A DNA stretch of 46,933 nucleotides from CAZUGO01 sp964619935. GTDB taxonomy: Bacteria; Planctomycetota; Phycisphaerae; UBA1845; CAIVHJ01. This document shows, piece by piece, positions 1-8,938 of the stretch; position 1 is the stretch's first letter, and every line of letters begins with the position of its first letter. The stretch spans positions 1 through 46,933 of the forward strand of contig CAZUGO010000039.1 in the NCBI GenBank assembly GCA_964619935.1. Direction: 5' to 3'. Made by a program: the position numbers and the translations under genes. The notes under the pieces are model-generated. The model was not told the origin of the DNA and did no database searches. It saw nothing but the letters and a program-made list of their open reading frames with translations.

Positions 1-210
1 CCCCATCCGACACCGCTGCTTCAACCGGGTAGGTCTGCACTACAGCCCCTTCGCCGCCAACACCGCCCTTCCAGCCACCGCAGACGCAGATTCCGCCGCC
101 AAAATTCCACAAAATCGCCGAAGTCTGCGAAAGTCGGGCTAAGCGCCGCGCGCCGCGCTCTGTGCCATCAGCACGATAAAATGCGCGACCCGTGAGAGGC
201 GCAAACACCG

Positions 211-1605
211 CTAAAGCGCTACCTCATCCCCATATTGCGGCATCGCAGCGTCGAGCCCAAAACGGGCTTTGAGCTGGTCCCGAAGCGCCGTCCGCGGACC
301 ATCCTCGCCGTGCGTCAGAAACATTCTCGGCTTGCTTTGTTGAAACGGTACGGCCCAGTTTAGCAGCCCCGACTGATCTGCGTGCGCTGAAAATCCGCCC
401 AGGGTGTGGACCTTTGCCCGCACAGGCACCTCCTCGCGGAAGATATTCACGCTCCTGGCGCCGTCGACCAGCCTCCGGCCCAGCGTTCCCCGTCCTTGAT
501 AGCCGGCGATGACCACGTGGGTCTCGGGCTTGCTCACGTCGTGATAGAGGTGGTGCAAGATGCGCCCGCCGGTGCACATGCCGCTGGCCGAGATGATGAT
601 CATGGAGCCCTTGGCCTTGTTGAGCTGCTTCGACTCCTCGACGGAGCGGGTGTAGGTCAGACCGGGGAAGCTCAGCGGCGCCATGTGCTGTGCAAGCAGT
701 TGTCTTGCCCGTTCGTCGTAGACCTCTTTGTGGCTGGCGTACAAGTCGGAGACCGACGTCGCCATTGGGCTGTCGACGTAGACCCGCACGCTCTGGAGCT
801 TCCCCGCGCGGACGAATTCGCCGATGTGGAAGACCAGATCCTGCGCGCGTCCGACGGCGAACGCCGGGATGAGCACTTTGCCGCCCGACCCCTGCGCGTC
901 CCGCAGGATGGCCAACAACTCATCGCGCGTCTGGTCCAGCGGTTTGTGGTCTCGGTCGCCGTAGGTGGACTCAAGGAGCACGACATCCGCGGGCGTGGGT
1001 GTCATGGGATCGCGCAGGATGGGTGAGCCGGATACGCCCACATCTCCTGAGAACACGATGGCCAATGTTCGTGCTCCGTCGTTCACGACCGCCTGCACGC
1101 TGGCCGCGCCAAGTATGTGTCCCGCGTCGACGAACTTGATGCTGATGCCATCGGCGATGGTCTTCATCTGGTCGTTGCCCATCGTGGTCAGTTGCCGCAG
1201 CGCCTGCTCCGCCTGGGGCAAGTCGTAGAGGGGTTCCTGGCAGGGCTCATCGCCGCGCCGGAGCCGGCGGTTGAATCGCGCGCAATCTTCCACTTGAAGC
1301 GAGGCGGAGTCGCGGAGGATGATACCGGTGACATCGGCCGTTGCGTCCGTGCAGTGGATTCGCCCCTGGTACCCGTTCTTGGGCAGCAGCGGCAGCCGGC
1401 CGCAGTGGTCGAGGTGCGCGTGCGTGAGCACGACCGCGTCGAGCTTGGCGACGTCGATCGGCGGCATGCGCCGGTTGTGCTCTTCGGCTTCCTTCTCGCC
1501 TTGGTGCATGCCCATGTCGAGCATGACGCGGGCGCGATCGGTTGTGAGCACGTAGCACGAGCCGGTAACTTCACCCGCCGCGCCGAAAAAGCTGAGCGTG
1601 ATCAT
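211..1605 (-). CDS. beta-CASP metallo-beta-lactamase RNase-like protein (YSH1/CPSF-type)
   Basis: A 464-residue protein that is a full-length member of the bacterial MBL-fold/beta-CASP nuclease group (COG1236 type), whose relatives cut RNA in the cytoplasm. The metal-binding signature HAHLDHCGRLP lies near residue 62. It is followed by FSGDVG, ESTYGDRDH and the beta-CASP motifs SASGMCTGGRI and GGFSAHADQ, so both the lactamase and CASP halves look intact. There is no signal peptide. The ATG at 1605 is preceded on the minus strand by a purine-rich GTGAGG. The neighbouring gene is transcribed the same way but about 400 bp upstream, so this is probably a single-gene unit. The RNA target cannot be read from sequence. 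Confidence 0.9.
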   Translation of the reverse strand: MITLSFFGAAGEVTGSCYVLTTDRARVMLDMGMHQGEKEAEEHNRRMPPIDVAKLDAVVLTHAHLDHCGRLPLLPKNGYQGRIHCTDATADVTGIILRDSASLQVEDCARFNRRLRRGDEPCQEPLYDLPQAEQALRQLTTMGNDQMKTIADGISIKFVDAGHILGAASVQAVVNDGARTLAIVFSGDVGVSGSPILRDPMTPTPADVVLLESTYGDRDHKPLDQTRDELLAILRDAQGSGGKVLIPAFAVGRAQDLVFHIGEFVRAGKLQSVRVYVDSPMATSVSDLYASHKEVYDERARQLLAQHMAPLSFPGLTYTRSVEESKQLNKAKGSMIIISASGMCTGGRILHHLYHDVSKPETHVVIAGYQGRGTLGRRLVDGARSVNIFREEVPVRAKVHTLGGFSAHADQSGLLNWAVPFQQSKPRMFLTHGEDGPRTALRDQLKARFGLDAAMPQYGDEVAL

Positions 1606-2003
1606 GTGGGAGCCTCACCCCGGTTGAGGAGCCGACAACCGCATTCACTCTTGTTGTTACAAGTGCAATTATCGCCCGGCATTTTCCAGATAGCCTTGCC
1701 CACGGTCAAACCGGGTTGCCCATCACCTAGCCATCCGACTCAGATGCTGGCCGGTGCCGGCTCACGGTCGGCGGCACTCTGCTCAGCAGCTCATCCACAT
1801 TATAAGCCGGCGGACGCGGCCCGCCCGTGAGATTCCGTTCCAGGCCTCAATTGGGCCCCCTGTGCGGTTTTGTGAGTGCTTATGTAGCGTCAGGCGGTTT
1901 TTGGAAGATGGCAGTGTCGATTCGTCGGAGCTGGGCGGGGGCCGTGGATTCCATTACCTTTATATTATGAGGGGGGGCGGGACCTGCCCATGACACCTGA
2001 TGA
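1606..2003. other. intergenic region
   Basis: About 400 bases between two minus-strand genes. It should hold the end of the large repeat-protein transcript and the promoter of the beta-CASP gene. I see AT-rich stretches (around 1650-1675 and 1955-1970) but no convincing promoter pair, terminator or small gene. Short reading frames here have no coding character. Confidence 0.5.
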
Positions 2004-4913
2004 TCAGATCTGAACCCGGCGGCGCATCCACCCGGCGGCCAGCAGCGTCAACGACAGGACCGGGAGCAGGGCCCCCGGATCCAGGGTACACGGGTTGGCC
2101 GTCTCGGGGTCGTTTTGCGCCGGCGGCTCGGCGGCCGGCACAAGGCGATGGGTCAGGGGTGCGGAAGCGCTGGGGCGGAAGGCGCTGGTCCCTTCGTAAC
2201 GGGCGATCAGGGTGGCATCTCCGACTTCCGTGATGATCAGCAAGCAGGTCCCCTCGGCGACGGTGGCGCTGCATGAGTTGTCGCCTGCGCTGACGGTCAC
2301 CAGGCCTTGCGGCTCGGCGCCATCGGCAGTGACCGCGAAGGCGATCAGGATTGCATCCCCAACGGCCGTTGGTTCGGGCGTATGCGCGGTGATCGCGGTG
2401 ACCGTTGCAAAACGGACCGTGTGTAATTGGGGTTCGGAGACGCCGGTGAGTTCACCGGTAGGGTCCTCATAACTGGCGGTGATCAGCTTTGGGCCGCCGC
2501 CGGCAAACGTCAGCGTGCAGCCGCCCTCGGCCGTCGTGCCGCTGCAGCTCACCTGCCCGTCGGAAACGGTCACCGTGCCGTCGAGCAGGTCGGGGGTCAC
2601 CACGTACTCGACGAGGACCGCGGTCTCGCTGTCGGACGGGTCGGGCTGGTAACTGATGATCTCAACAGTGACCGCAGGCGGGAGCACGGTGTGCACCAGC
2701 GGGTCGGAGGCGGCCCGCCCGTAGTTGCGGTCACCGCCGTACGCCGCGACCAGCAGCAGCTCGCCGGCGACCGATGGGGTCAGCGCGCACCGGCCGGTCG
2801 CCACGTTCGCCGAGCAACTGTCGGATCCGGCGGTTACCGTGACCGTGCCGGTGGCAGCGCCGATGGGCACGTCCACCGTGAACGCGATTTCGATCGGCTC
2901 GCCCCAGGCCGTCGCCTCCGACGGGGAGTCCACAATGGAAACCATCGCGGCAATGGTGTACCGCTGGGCGAAGATCTCGAAGTCATTGTCGCGCTGCAAC
3001 CCGCGATCGTCATCGCCACGCCAGACGACGAGGTACTCGTTCGCGGTGCCGCTCATCGCCGCGGCTGGCTGGTCGGCATCGAAAGCGGCATCGCTGTCCG
3101 GTCCGAGCCGACTGAGCCGGAAATCGTTGAACCCGATCTCCTGACCGGCCGCATCGAGACGTTGTCCGAAGATCTCTCGTTCGTTGTCAATTAACGGCTC
3201 GGTGTCGTCGTCACCCCGCCAGACCACCAGGTACTCGTTGCTGGCGGCACTGTGGACCACGCGGGGCGATCGGGCATCCAGGTTGCCGTCCCCGTTGGGG
3301 CCCATGTCACTGATGCGGACTGGGGCTGAACCCAGCGGTTGGCCGGCGGCCGACAGCCGCCGGCCGTACACTTCGTCCTCCCAGCCGTTGACCGTGGTAT
3401 CCTGCACTCCGAAGACAACGAAGTATTCGTCGGTAACGGAATTGTAGGTGATCGAAGGGTCGATCGCGGGTACCGCGGTCCCCGCTCCGGTGTCGAATGA
3501 AAGCACCAACCGGTCGTTCGCGTCCACCGGCCGGCCGGTGGCGGCTTGCAGTCGCCGGCCGTGGATTCGCGAGACCCCGTCCGGTTCCAGCGGCAGCGGT
3601 GCGTCGCCGTCCCACAGCACCAGGTACTCGTTGGCCGTGGGGTTGTAGGCGACCGCCGGGTGGCGGGCCTGGCCGCTGGGATCGTCGCCCGCGGCGGTCT
3701 CGCTGATGCAAAAGTCGTTGGTTCCGATCTCGACCCCAGTGCCGCCGACAATGCGCTGGCCGAAGATTTCGCGAGCCGTGGAGCTTTGTCCCGGCAGTTC
3801 GTCATTGCCCGACCATATCACCAAGTATTCGTGATCGGCGGAGTTGTAGGCCAGCGCCGGTTCGGTGGCGTCATAGCCCGGCGCGGCATCCGGCCCGAGA
3901 TCGCTGATTCGAAAATCGTTCGGGCCGATCTCCAGGCCACCGCCGCTCAAGCGCTGGCCAAAGATCTCCAATTCGCCGGCGATCAGCGGCTCCGTGTCGT
4001 CGCTGCCCTGCCAGACGACCAGGTACTCGTTGTCTGCGGCGTTGTGCACCACGGCGGGCTGGGCGGCGAAGAATACTGCCAAGGCCACCGGGCCCATGTC
4101 ACTGATCCGAAAGGCGCCGCCGATGAACGCAGCGGTATCGGCGTCAATGCGGCGGGCGAGGATTTCGACATCGGGCGCCTGTGCGGTCGATGATCGCAAG
4201 TCGGCTGCCCACACCACCAGATACTCGTCGTCAATGGGGTTGTAAGCAACGTCGGGGTCGCTGACATCAAATCCCTGAGCGCCTTCCGGGCCGGTGGTGC
4301 TGACTCGGAAGTCGTCTTCGCCGATCTGCGGATCGATGAGTAGCGGGTAGGACGCCGCAGCCAAGGCGGCTGCCCTGATCTGCACCTCGGTTCCGGTCGA
4401 CCACACGGTCAGCCGCGCCGGGATTGCGGTCCCGCGGGCATCGTATGCATGGACGTCCCCCAGCAACACGCCGCCGCTGGAGTCCGACCACACCCATTCG
4501 TGCCCGCTTCTGCCGAAACGGTCGGCCGCACAACGCACGCTGCCGCCGATGTGCAAGTCGCCTCCGCCCAGATCGAGCGGCTCGGGAATCACGAACTGCT
4601 GCTCGACGGTATCCTCTCGGGGCACATACTGCTCGATGAGGTCGCCCCGGTGGTACTCAATCACACCGTCAGGACGAATCAGCGGTTCGGTCGGCCCGCA
4701 ATCCACCCCGCCGGCAGGACCGGCGGAGGTCCCGACCCACCGCAACTGCCAGTGCCACACAGGGCCTTGCCGGGGGTACAGGGTAACGCCGCCGGCGGTG
4801 TAGGTCACCGTCGGTGCAGCCGACTGGGCGGCGGCGCTACACAGCCCCAGGACGGTGATTGCCCAGGCGGTGACGGCGCGCCGGAATGAATTGCGACGGT
4901 CGCGGCGATCCAT
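2004..4913 (-). CDS. large exported repeat protein, seven EYLVVW repeats plus three Ig-like domains
   Basis: A 969-residue protein of unknown specific function. It starts with an exported-type N-terminus (basic MDRRDRRNSFRR, then hydrophobic to about residue 31). Roughly residues 205-655 hold seven copies of a unit of about 65 residues containing EYLVVW (variants EYLVIW, EYLVLW, EYFVVF), then EI-GQRL and a RIS-LGP-like turn; seven units fit a seven-bladed propeller. Three Ig-like domains of the Big_3 type follow (about 660-925), each with a conserved Cys pair. The end, after PCTLDPG, is a hydrophobic stretch closed by MRRR, resembling a C-terminal sorting or anchoring signal. It is probably cell-surface or extracellular, perhaps adhesive. 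The domain reading is good; the function is inference. Confidence 0.85.
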   Translation of the reverse strand: MDRRDRRNSFRRAVTAWAITVLGLCSAAAQSAAPTVTYTAGGVTLYPRQGPVWHWQLRWVGTSAGPAGGVDCGPTEPLIRPDGVIEYHRGDLIEQYVPREDTVEQQFVIPEPLDLGGGDLHIGGSVRCAADRFGRSGHEWVWSDSSGGVLLGDVHAYDARGTAIPARLTVWSTGTEVQIRAAALAAASYPLLIDPQIGEDDFRVSTTGPEGAQGFDVSDPDVAYNPIDDEYLVVWAADLRSSTAQAPDVEILARRIDADTAAFIGGAFRISDMGPVALAVFFAAQPAVVHNAADNEYLVVWQGSDDTEPLIAGELEIFGQRLSGGGLEIGPNDFRISDLGPDAAPGYDATEPALAYNSADHEYLVIWSGNDELPGQSSTAREIFGQRIVGGTGVEIGTNDFCISETAAGDDPSGQARHPAVAYNPTANEYLVLWDGDAPLPLEPDGVSRIHGRRLQAATGRPVDANDRLVLSFDTGAGTAVPAIDPSITYNSVTDEYFVVFGVQDTTVNGWEDEVYGRRLSAAGQPLGSAPVRISDMGPNGDGNLDARSPRVVHSAASNEYLVVWRGDDDTEPLIDNEREIFGQRLDAAGQEIGFNDFRLSRLGPDSDAAFDADQPAAAMSGTANEYLVVWRGDDDRGLQRDNDFEIFAQRYTIAAMVSIVDSPSEATAWGEPIEIAFTVDVPIGAATGTVTVTAGSDSCSANVATGRCALTPSVAGELLLVAAYGGDRNYGRAASDPLVHTVLPPAVTVEIISYQPDPSDSETAVLVEYVVTPDLLDGTVTVSDGQVSCSGTTAEGGCTLTFAGGGPKLITASYEDPTGELTGVSEPQLHTVRFATVTAITAHTPEPTAVGDAILIAFAVTADGAEPQGLVTVSAGDNSCSATVAEGTCLLIITEVGDATLIARYEGTSAFRPSASAPLTHRLVPAAEPPAQNDPETANPCTLDPGALLPVLSLTLLAAGWMRRRVQI

Positions 4914-5252
4914 GCCTCGAGTGTACTCAAAAACCCCGGTTTAGGGGCAGGGGTCTTGAGGCTTTTGGGTCCAGTAACCACGGCGGTTCGGCGGGTCGGC
5001 GAACCGCTGGTGGTTCGTGGGGACTCAAGTGCGTCCAGGTTTGGTGACCGCGGGCGGGGCTGACGTCCGATATACACAACGGCGGGGTCGGTTCCAGCCC
5101 TGATCGCTCCCCGACGGCTCCTTCAACGGGACGGCCAGGCCAAACGACATGACAATTCGGATACGGCATGTATACTATTAGGCTTCAGATGACTCCCTTT
5201 GTGGGGGCTCGGTTCGTCGGCGGATCGACGTGCAGCGCCGGCGGATCTGACC
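4914..5252. other. divergent intergenic region with one promoter
   Basis: Between the minus-strand repeat-protein gene and the plus-strand luxR-type gene. It contains the promoter annotated at 5149-5176. No other gene or repeat is evident. A TTG-started extension of the regulator from 5199 is possible but has no ribosome-binding site. Confidence 0.5.
5149..5176 (+). promoter_or_regulatory. putative sigma-70 promoter of the luxR-type gene
   Basis: ATGACA at 5149-5154 (one mismatch to TTGACA), a 16-bp spacer, and TATACT at 5171-5176. The expected transcript start near 5183 leaves a leader of about 70 nt before the ATG at 5253. It is an unusually clear match in such GC-rich DNA. No experimental support. 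Confidence 0.55.
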
Positions 5253-5609
5253 ATGGGATCAGCCAAGAAAGAAAAGCCCAGTGCCGACTCGCTCAGGGTT
5301 CACCCCCGGATCAGGAAGGCGGTGTCGCAATTGGGGATGACTCCGCGCGAGGCTCAGATTGTCGAGGGGTTTGCCAGCGGGCGGTCCACCGACAAACTGG
5401 CCCAGGAGTTGTACATCAGCTCCGCGACCCTGCGGACGCATCTCCGCAAGATCTTCAGCACGCTGAATGTCGGCTCCCGGGTGGAGATGATTGCCCTGGT
5501 TCTGGATCGAGTCCTGCAGGATGTCGAAGGATTTGATCCTGCCGCCCAGCCGCCGGCAGCTCCGTCATCCACGACGTCGCTCGGGCCACCGACGGACCGC
5601 TCCCGGTAG
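5253..5609 (+). CDS. small LuxR-type helix-turn-helix regulator
   Basis: A 118-residue DNA-binding protein made almost only of a GerE/LuxR helix-turn-helix: LTPREAQIVEGFA-like start (here MTPREAQIVEGFASG), then TDKLAQEL, SSATLRTHLRKIF and the closing LNVGSRVEMI. There is no receiver or ligand-binding domain, so any input must come from a partner or from expression level. I chose the ATG at 5253 over an upstream TTG at 5199 because the protein then begins with a typical basic leader and lies downstream of the promoter at 5149. The glycosidase gene starts 115 bp downstream on the same strand, so the two may be co-transcribed. Targets are unknown. Confidence 0.8.
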   Translation: MGSAKKEKPSADSLRVHPRIRKAVSQLGMTPREAQIVEGFASGRSTDKLAQELYISSATLRTHLRKIFSTLNVGSRVEMIALVLDRVLQDVEGFDPAAQPPAAPSSTTSLGPPTDRSR

Positions 5610-5724
5610 ACCGTGGCATGGCGGGAGCCCTCGGGGGTTGGGTCTCGGGGTGGCGAAGATTACAATCTGCCTGGGAACCCTCCTGGTTCCGAGAGGCACG
5701 GCTGGGGCTTTTCCAGGGAGTACG

Positions 5725-6756
5725 ATGCGCCGGGTGGGATTGATCTGGATGGGGTGGGCGGTGTCGCCCATTGTGGCCGGGGCGGCCGCGCCGGATGATC
5801 CCTACGCCCGGGTCAACGGCATGACCATCTCCTGTCAGACCTGGGGATGGGAATGGGGCACCGATGAGATGGTCCGAGCCATGGAGGAGCTGAAGGCCCT
5901 GGGCGTCAACTGGATTGCCATTCACCCGTACGCTGCCATCCGGGCCGACGGTGAGGTGGTCGCGTCGCGGCGGACCTACGATCGGCAGGACTGGCTGGTG
6001 CGACCGATCGCCGAGGCCCACCGCCTGGGCTTGAAGCTGATGATCAAGCCGCACCTGGCGTATTGGGGCAGCCCGTTCTCCTGGCGCGGCGCGATTCGGT
6101 TTACGGAGGATGCCCATTGGGCGCGGTTCTTTGCGACCTACGAGGCCTGGGTGGTGCGCCTGGCCGAGAGGTGTGCGGGCGCCGATGCCTTCGTCGTCGG
6201 CACCGAGCTGGACCAGACCATCGCCCATCAGGATTCCTGGAGGCGGATCATCCGGCGGGTGCGCGAGCACGCCACCTGCCCGTTGACTTACGCCGCCAAT
6301 TGGACTGACTATCGGGATGTGCCCTTCTGGGACGCGCTGGATGTCATCGGCATCCAGGCCTACTTTCCGCTGACCGATCACGCAGGCGTGCCGACCCCGG
6401 ACGAACTGTCGCGGTCCTGGTCCGCCATCCTCGAGGAGCTGGATCGCTACGCGCGCGACCAGCACCGTCAGGTTGTGTTCACCGAGTTGGGTTACAATTG
6501 CTCGTCGGAGGCGGCATCCAAACCGTGGGCCTACCGATCCGGCGGCGACCGTGCGGCTGAGATCCAGCAGTTGTGCCTTGACGCCGCCCTGCGGGCCGTG
6601 AATCAACATCCGACTGTGATGGGGGCGTTCTTGTGGAAATGGTTCGCGGGTCCCAGCCCTCGGGAGAATTTCTTGAAGTCGACGCCGGAAATGAGAGCGG
6701 TGATCCGCTCCCGCTGGGCAGCCGGATTGTCGCCGGAGTCGACGGATCTCCGCTGA
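5725..6756 (+). CDS. GH113-like TIM-barrel glycoside hydrolase, probably exported
   Basis: A 343-residue protein with a short hydrophobic leader ending near AGAAA. The (beta/alpha)8-type pattern resembles glycoside hydrolase family 113 (beta-mannanase-related). The expected catalytic pair is visible: Glu161 in VVGTELD (acid/base) and Glu254 in VFTELGYN (nucleophile). Other barrel-strand motifs are VNWIAIHPY, KLMIKPHL and DVIGIQAYFPL. The reading frame is open back to 5491, but the ATG at 5725 is preferred: it has AGGGAG about 8 bases upstream, gives a signal peptide, and does not overlap the regulator gene. Substrate is not determinable; mannan is a guess from the family. Confidence 0.7.
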   Translation: MRRVGLIWMGWAVSPIVAGAAAPDDPYARVNGMTISCQTWGWEWGTDEMVRAMEELKALGVNWIAIHPYAAIRADGEVVASRRTYDRQDWLVRPIAEAHRLGLKLMIKPHLAYWGSPFSWRGAIRFTEDAHWARFFATYEAWVVRLAERCAGADAFVVGTELDQTIAHQDSWRRIIRRVREHATCPLTYAANWTDYRDVPFWDALDVIGIQAYFPLTDHAGVPTPDELSRSWSAILEELDRYARDQHRQVVFTELGYNCSSEAASKPWAYRSGGDRAAEIQQLCLDAALRAVNQHPTVMGAFLWKWFAGPSPRENFLKSTPEMRAVIRSRWAAGLSPESTDLR

Positions 6757-6814
6757 GCACTCCGGCGGCGTCGGGTGGTTGCCTCACCAAGTGATTTGGG
6801 AGTTGCCTTCAGCC

Positions 6815-7765
6815 ATGACGACCCATAAGTGTCAGATGTGCGGCGTCATTCTGGAGCCGGGCCTGCGGCGGTGTCCGCGCTGCGGCTCGACGGTTCAGGT
6901 CATCACCGGGGCCCGTCGGCGGCGGTTCAGTGATGTTCTGGTCAAGCCCTTGTGGCAATTGTCCATCGCTCTGGTGCTGGTGTGCGTGGTGTTGTTATGG
7001 GTGCGGCGCTACGGCACCGCGCTGTTCAGCGCGACCTCGCCCGTGCAGGCCGAGGCAGCACCCCAGGCCTGGATCTGGACCACGCTGCGCCGCGAGTATC
7101 CGGAGTTGCGAGTCACCTGGCAGGATGCCGGTGGCATGAATTACGTGGCCGTGCCGCAGATCCTGTCGGACAGCATGCTGCGCAGCGATCGCCGGCGTTT
7201 CGCCGCTGAATTGGACCGCCTGTTTGCAGGCCAGCGCTGGACGGTGGTCACCGGGCGCTACCGCGGCGGTTCGCAGATCATGATGGACACCTTGCTCTCC
7301 CGCGAGCAGTTTCTGGATTCCGGGGCCGCCGGGCCGGCACCTGCGGCGGGTGGCGGGCAACCCCCCGAGGAGCCTCCGCCGGCCGCGGTACCGCCGGGTG
7401 GGCCGGCGAAACCCTCCCCTCCGCAAGCCGCGGTGCCGGCCAAGCGACGGCCATCGAATGTCGCGCCGGGCGTGCCTGATTATGAAGTGTTGTTCTCGAT
7501 CGATGCCTTTGGGAACGACCGCCGCTACGGCGAAATCCTGGTTCCGAGCTTGTCCCCGCGGACTCTGCCGGGCGAGCGCCGCCGGATTGCCGAAGCCATC
7601 GCCCAGCTGGAGCAGCTCGACGATTTGACGTTGTACTGCACCCGCGAAGCGCGCGAGGCTCATTACTCGATGGATTTCGCCGAAACGCACCCGCGGGCTC
7701 TGGACCAGGGGTTGCTGGGATCCCTGGAGCGCGGACGGTTTCGGGTCCATCGGCCCGGCGGGTGA
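6815..7765 (+). CDS. zinc-ribbon membrane protein of unknown function
   Basis: A 316-residue protein I do not recognise as a named family. The N-terminus is a four-Cys zinc ribbon (CQMCG, 11 residues, CPRCGS). One transmembrane helix follows at about residues 36-54, preceded by a basic cluster, so the ribbon is likely cytoplasmic. The outer part has a folded segment, a Pro/Ala/Gly-rich linker (about 170-215) and a second folded segment of about 95 residues. The ATG at 6815 begins directly before the ribbon; an in-frame upstream start at 6779 is less likely. It stands 58 bp after the glycosidase gene and may belong to that transcript. Confidence 0.65.
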   Translation: MTTHKCQMCGVILEPGLRRCPRCGSTVQVITGARRRRFSDVLVKPLWQLSIALVLVCVVLLWVRRYGTALFSATSPVQAEAAPQAWIWTTLRREYPELRVTWQDAGGMNYVAVPQILSDSMLRSDRRRFAAELDRLFAGQRWTVVTGRYRGGSQIMMDTLLSREQFLDSGAAGPAPAAGGGQPPEEPPPAAVPPGGPAKPSPPQAAVPAKRRPSNVAPGVPDYEVLFSIDAFGNDRRYGEILVPSLSPRTLPGERRRIAEAIAQLEQLDDLTLYCTREAREAHYSMDFAETHPRALDQGLLGSLERGRFRVHRPGG

Positions 7766-7927
7766 TGCGGCGCCGGGTCGTTCGCCCGGGTGATCGCGCC
7801 GCCAGCGGGATCGGTTCCTTTTGGCGAGGAGAGGCGGTACGATCACGGCGGCCTTGCGGCGCGTGCGTGCCGCGGATCCGACGGCCGCGCTGCACCGGCG
7901 TTTGCACACGGGACGCACTGATTGGTC

Positions 7928-8938
7928 ATGCCCGTCATCTCCGTCAGCCATCTCACCAAGGTCTATCGTGTCCAGCAGAAGCGCCCGGGGCTGCGAGCGT
8001 CGATTCGGGCGCTGCTGCGGCGGCAGTCCCGGACGATCCGAGCCGTCGACGGCATCAGCTTTGACATTGACGCGGGTGAGATGGTTGGGTTCCTCGGGCC
8101 CAACGGCGCCGGCAAGACCACCACCCTGAAGATGCTCAGCGGCCTGATCTATCCCACGGAGGGGCAGGTGAGGGTCCTGGGCTTTATCCCCCAGGAGCGG
8201 TCCAACGAGTATCGCCGCCAGTTCGCCTTGCTCATGGGTCAGAAGAACCAATTGTGGTGGGACCTTCCGGCGATCGAGTCGTTTCAGTTGCACAAGGAGA
8301 TTTACGGCATCGCTCCGGCGCAGTTTGACGACGTGCTCGGCGAGCTGACCGAGCGGTTGCAGGTCCGCACCCTGCTCAATCAGCCGGTCCGCGAATTGAG
8401 CCTTGGTGAGCGGATGAAGATGGAACTGATTGCGGCCTTGCTGCATTCGCCGAAAGTCGTGTTCCTGGACGAGCCGACCATCGGGCTGGACGTTGTGGCT
8501 CAGGCCAGCATTCGCCGCTGCCTGCGGGAGTACAATCGCGACAAGAAGATGACCATGCTGCTGACCAGCCACTACATGCAAGACATTCAGGCGCTGTGCG
8601 ACCGGGTCATCGTCATCAACCAGGGCCGGCTGATCCTTGACGGTTCGCTGTCGACCCTCCTGGATCGCTTCGTCGACTACAAGGTGGTGACTTTGCAGTT
8701 CGAGGACGGCGAAGTGCCGCCGGATCTCGAAGGGTTCGGCGAGGTGCTGCACGTGGCGCCGCCGAGCGTGTCCTTGCGCATGAACCGCCATGCGGTCGCC
8801 CGCGGCGCCGCCGAGTTGCTGGCCCGTTTTCGCATTCGCGATATCTGCGTGGAAGATCCGCCGATCGAGGAATTCGTGGCCCGGATGTTCTCCGGCGATC
8901 TTGACGACGGCGGCGCCCCGGGGGCCGGCCGTGCGTAA
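7928..8938 (+). CDS. ABC-2 exporter ATP-binding subunit (COG4586 type)
   Basis: A 336-residue ATPase that powers export by the two permeases encoded next. Walker A GPNGAGKTT is near residue 59, the signature is LSLGERMKME, and Walker B is VVFLDEPTIGLD, followed by the H-loop in LLTSHYMQD. The stretch LMGQKNQLWWDLP is typical of the COG4586 ATPases that pair with COG4587 and COG3694 permeases, a group that includes a cyanobacterial viologen exporter. The start could be the ATG at 7928 or a TTG two codons earlier; neither has a clear ribosome-binding site. The stop overlaps the GTG start of the next gene by 8 bases, indicating translational coupling. Confidence 0.9.
   Translation: MPVISVSHLTKVYRVQQKRPGLRASIRALLRRQSRTIRAVDGISFDIDAGEMVGFLGPNGAGKTTTLKMLSGLIYPTEGQVRVLGFIPQERSNEYRRQFALLMGQKNQLWWDLPAIESFQLHKEIYGIAPAQFDDVLGELTERLQVRTLLNQPVRELSLGERMKMELIAALLHSPKVVFLDEPTIGLDVVAQASIRRCLREYNRDKKMTMLLTSHYMQDIQALCDRVIVINQGRLILDGSLSTLLDRFVDYKVVTLQFEDGEVPPDLEGFGEVLHVAPPSVSLRMNRHAVARGAAELLARFRIRDICVEDPPIEEFVARMFSGDLDDGGAPGAGRA

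Noticed and set aside
5491..5724. N-terminal extension of the glycosidase gene
   Set aside because: The extra 78 codons overlap the luxR-type gene and encode an Arg/Pro-rich shadow; the ATG at 5725 has a ribosome-binding site and signal peptide.
6995..8791. Minus-strand open frame of 598 codons
   Set aside because: Antisense to the zinc-ribbon gene and the ABC ATPase; His/Gln/Arg-rich shadow composition with no recognisable motif.
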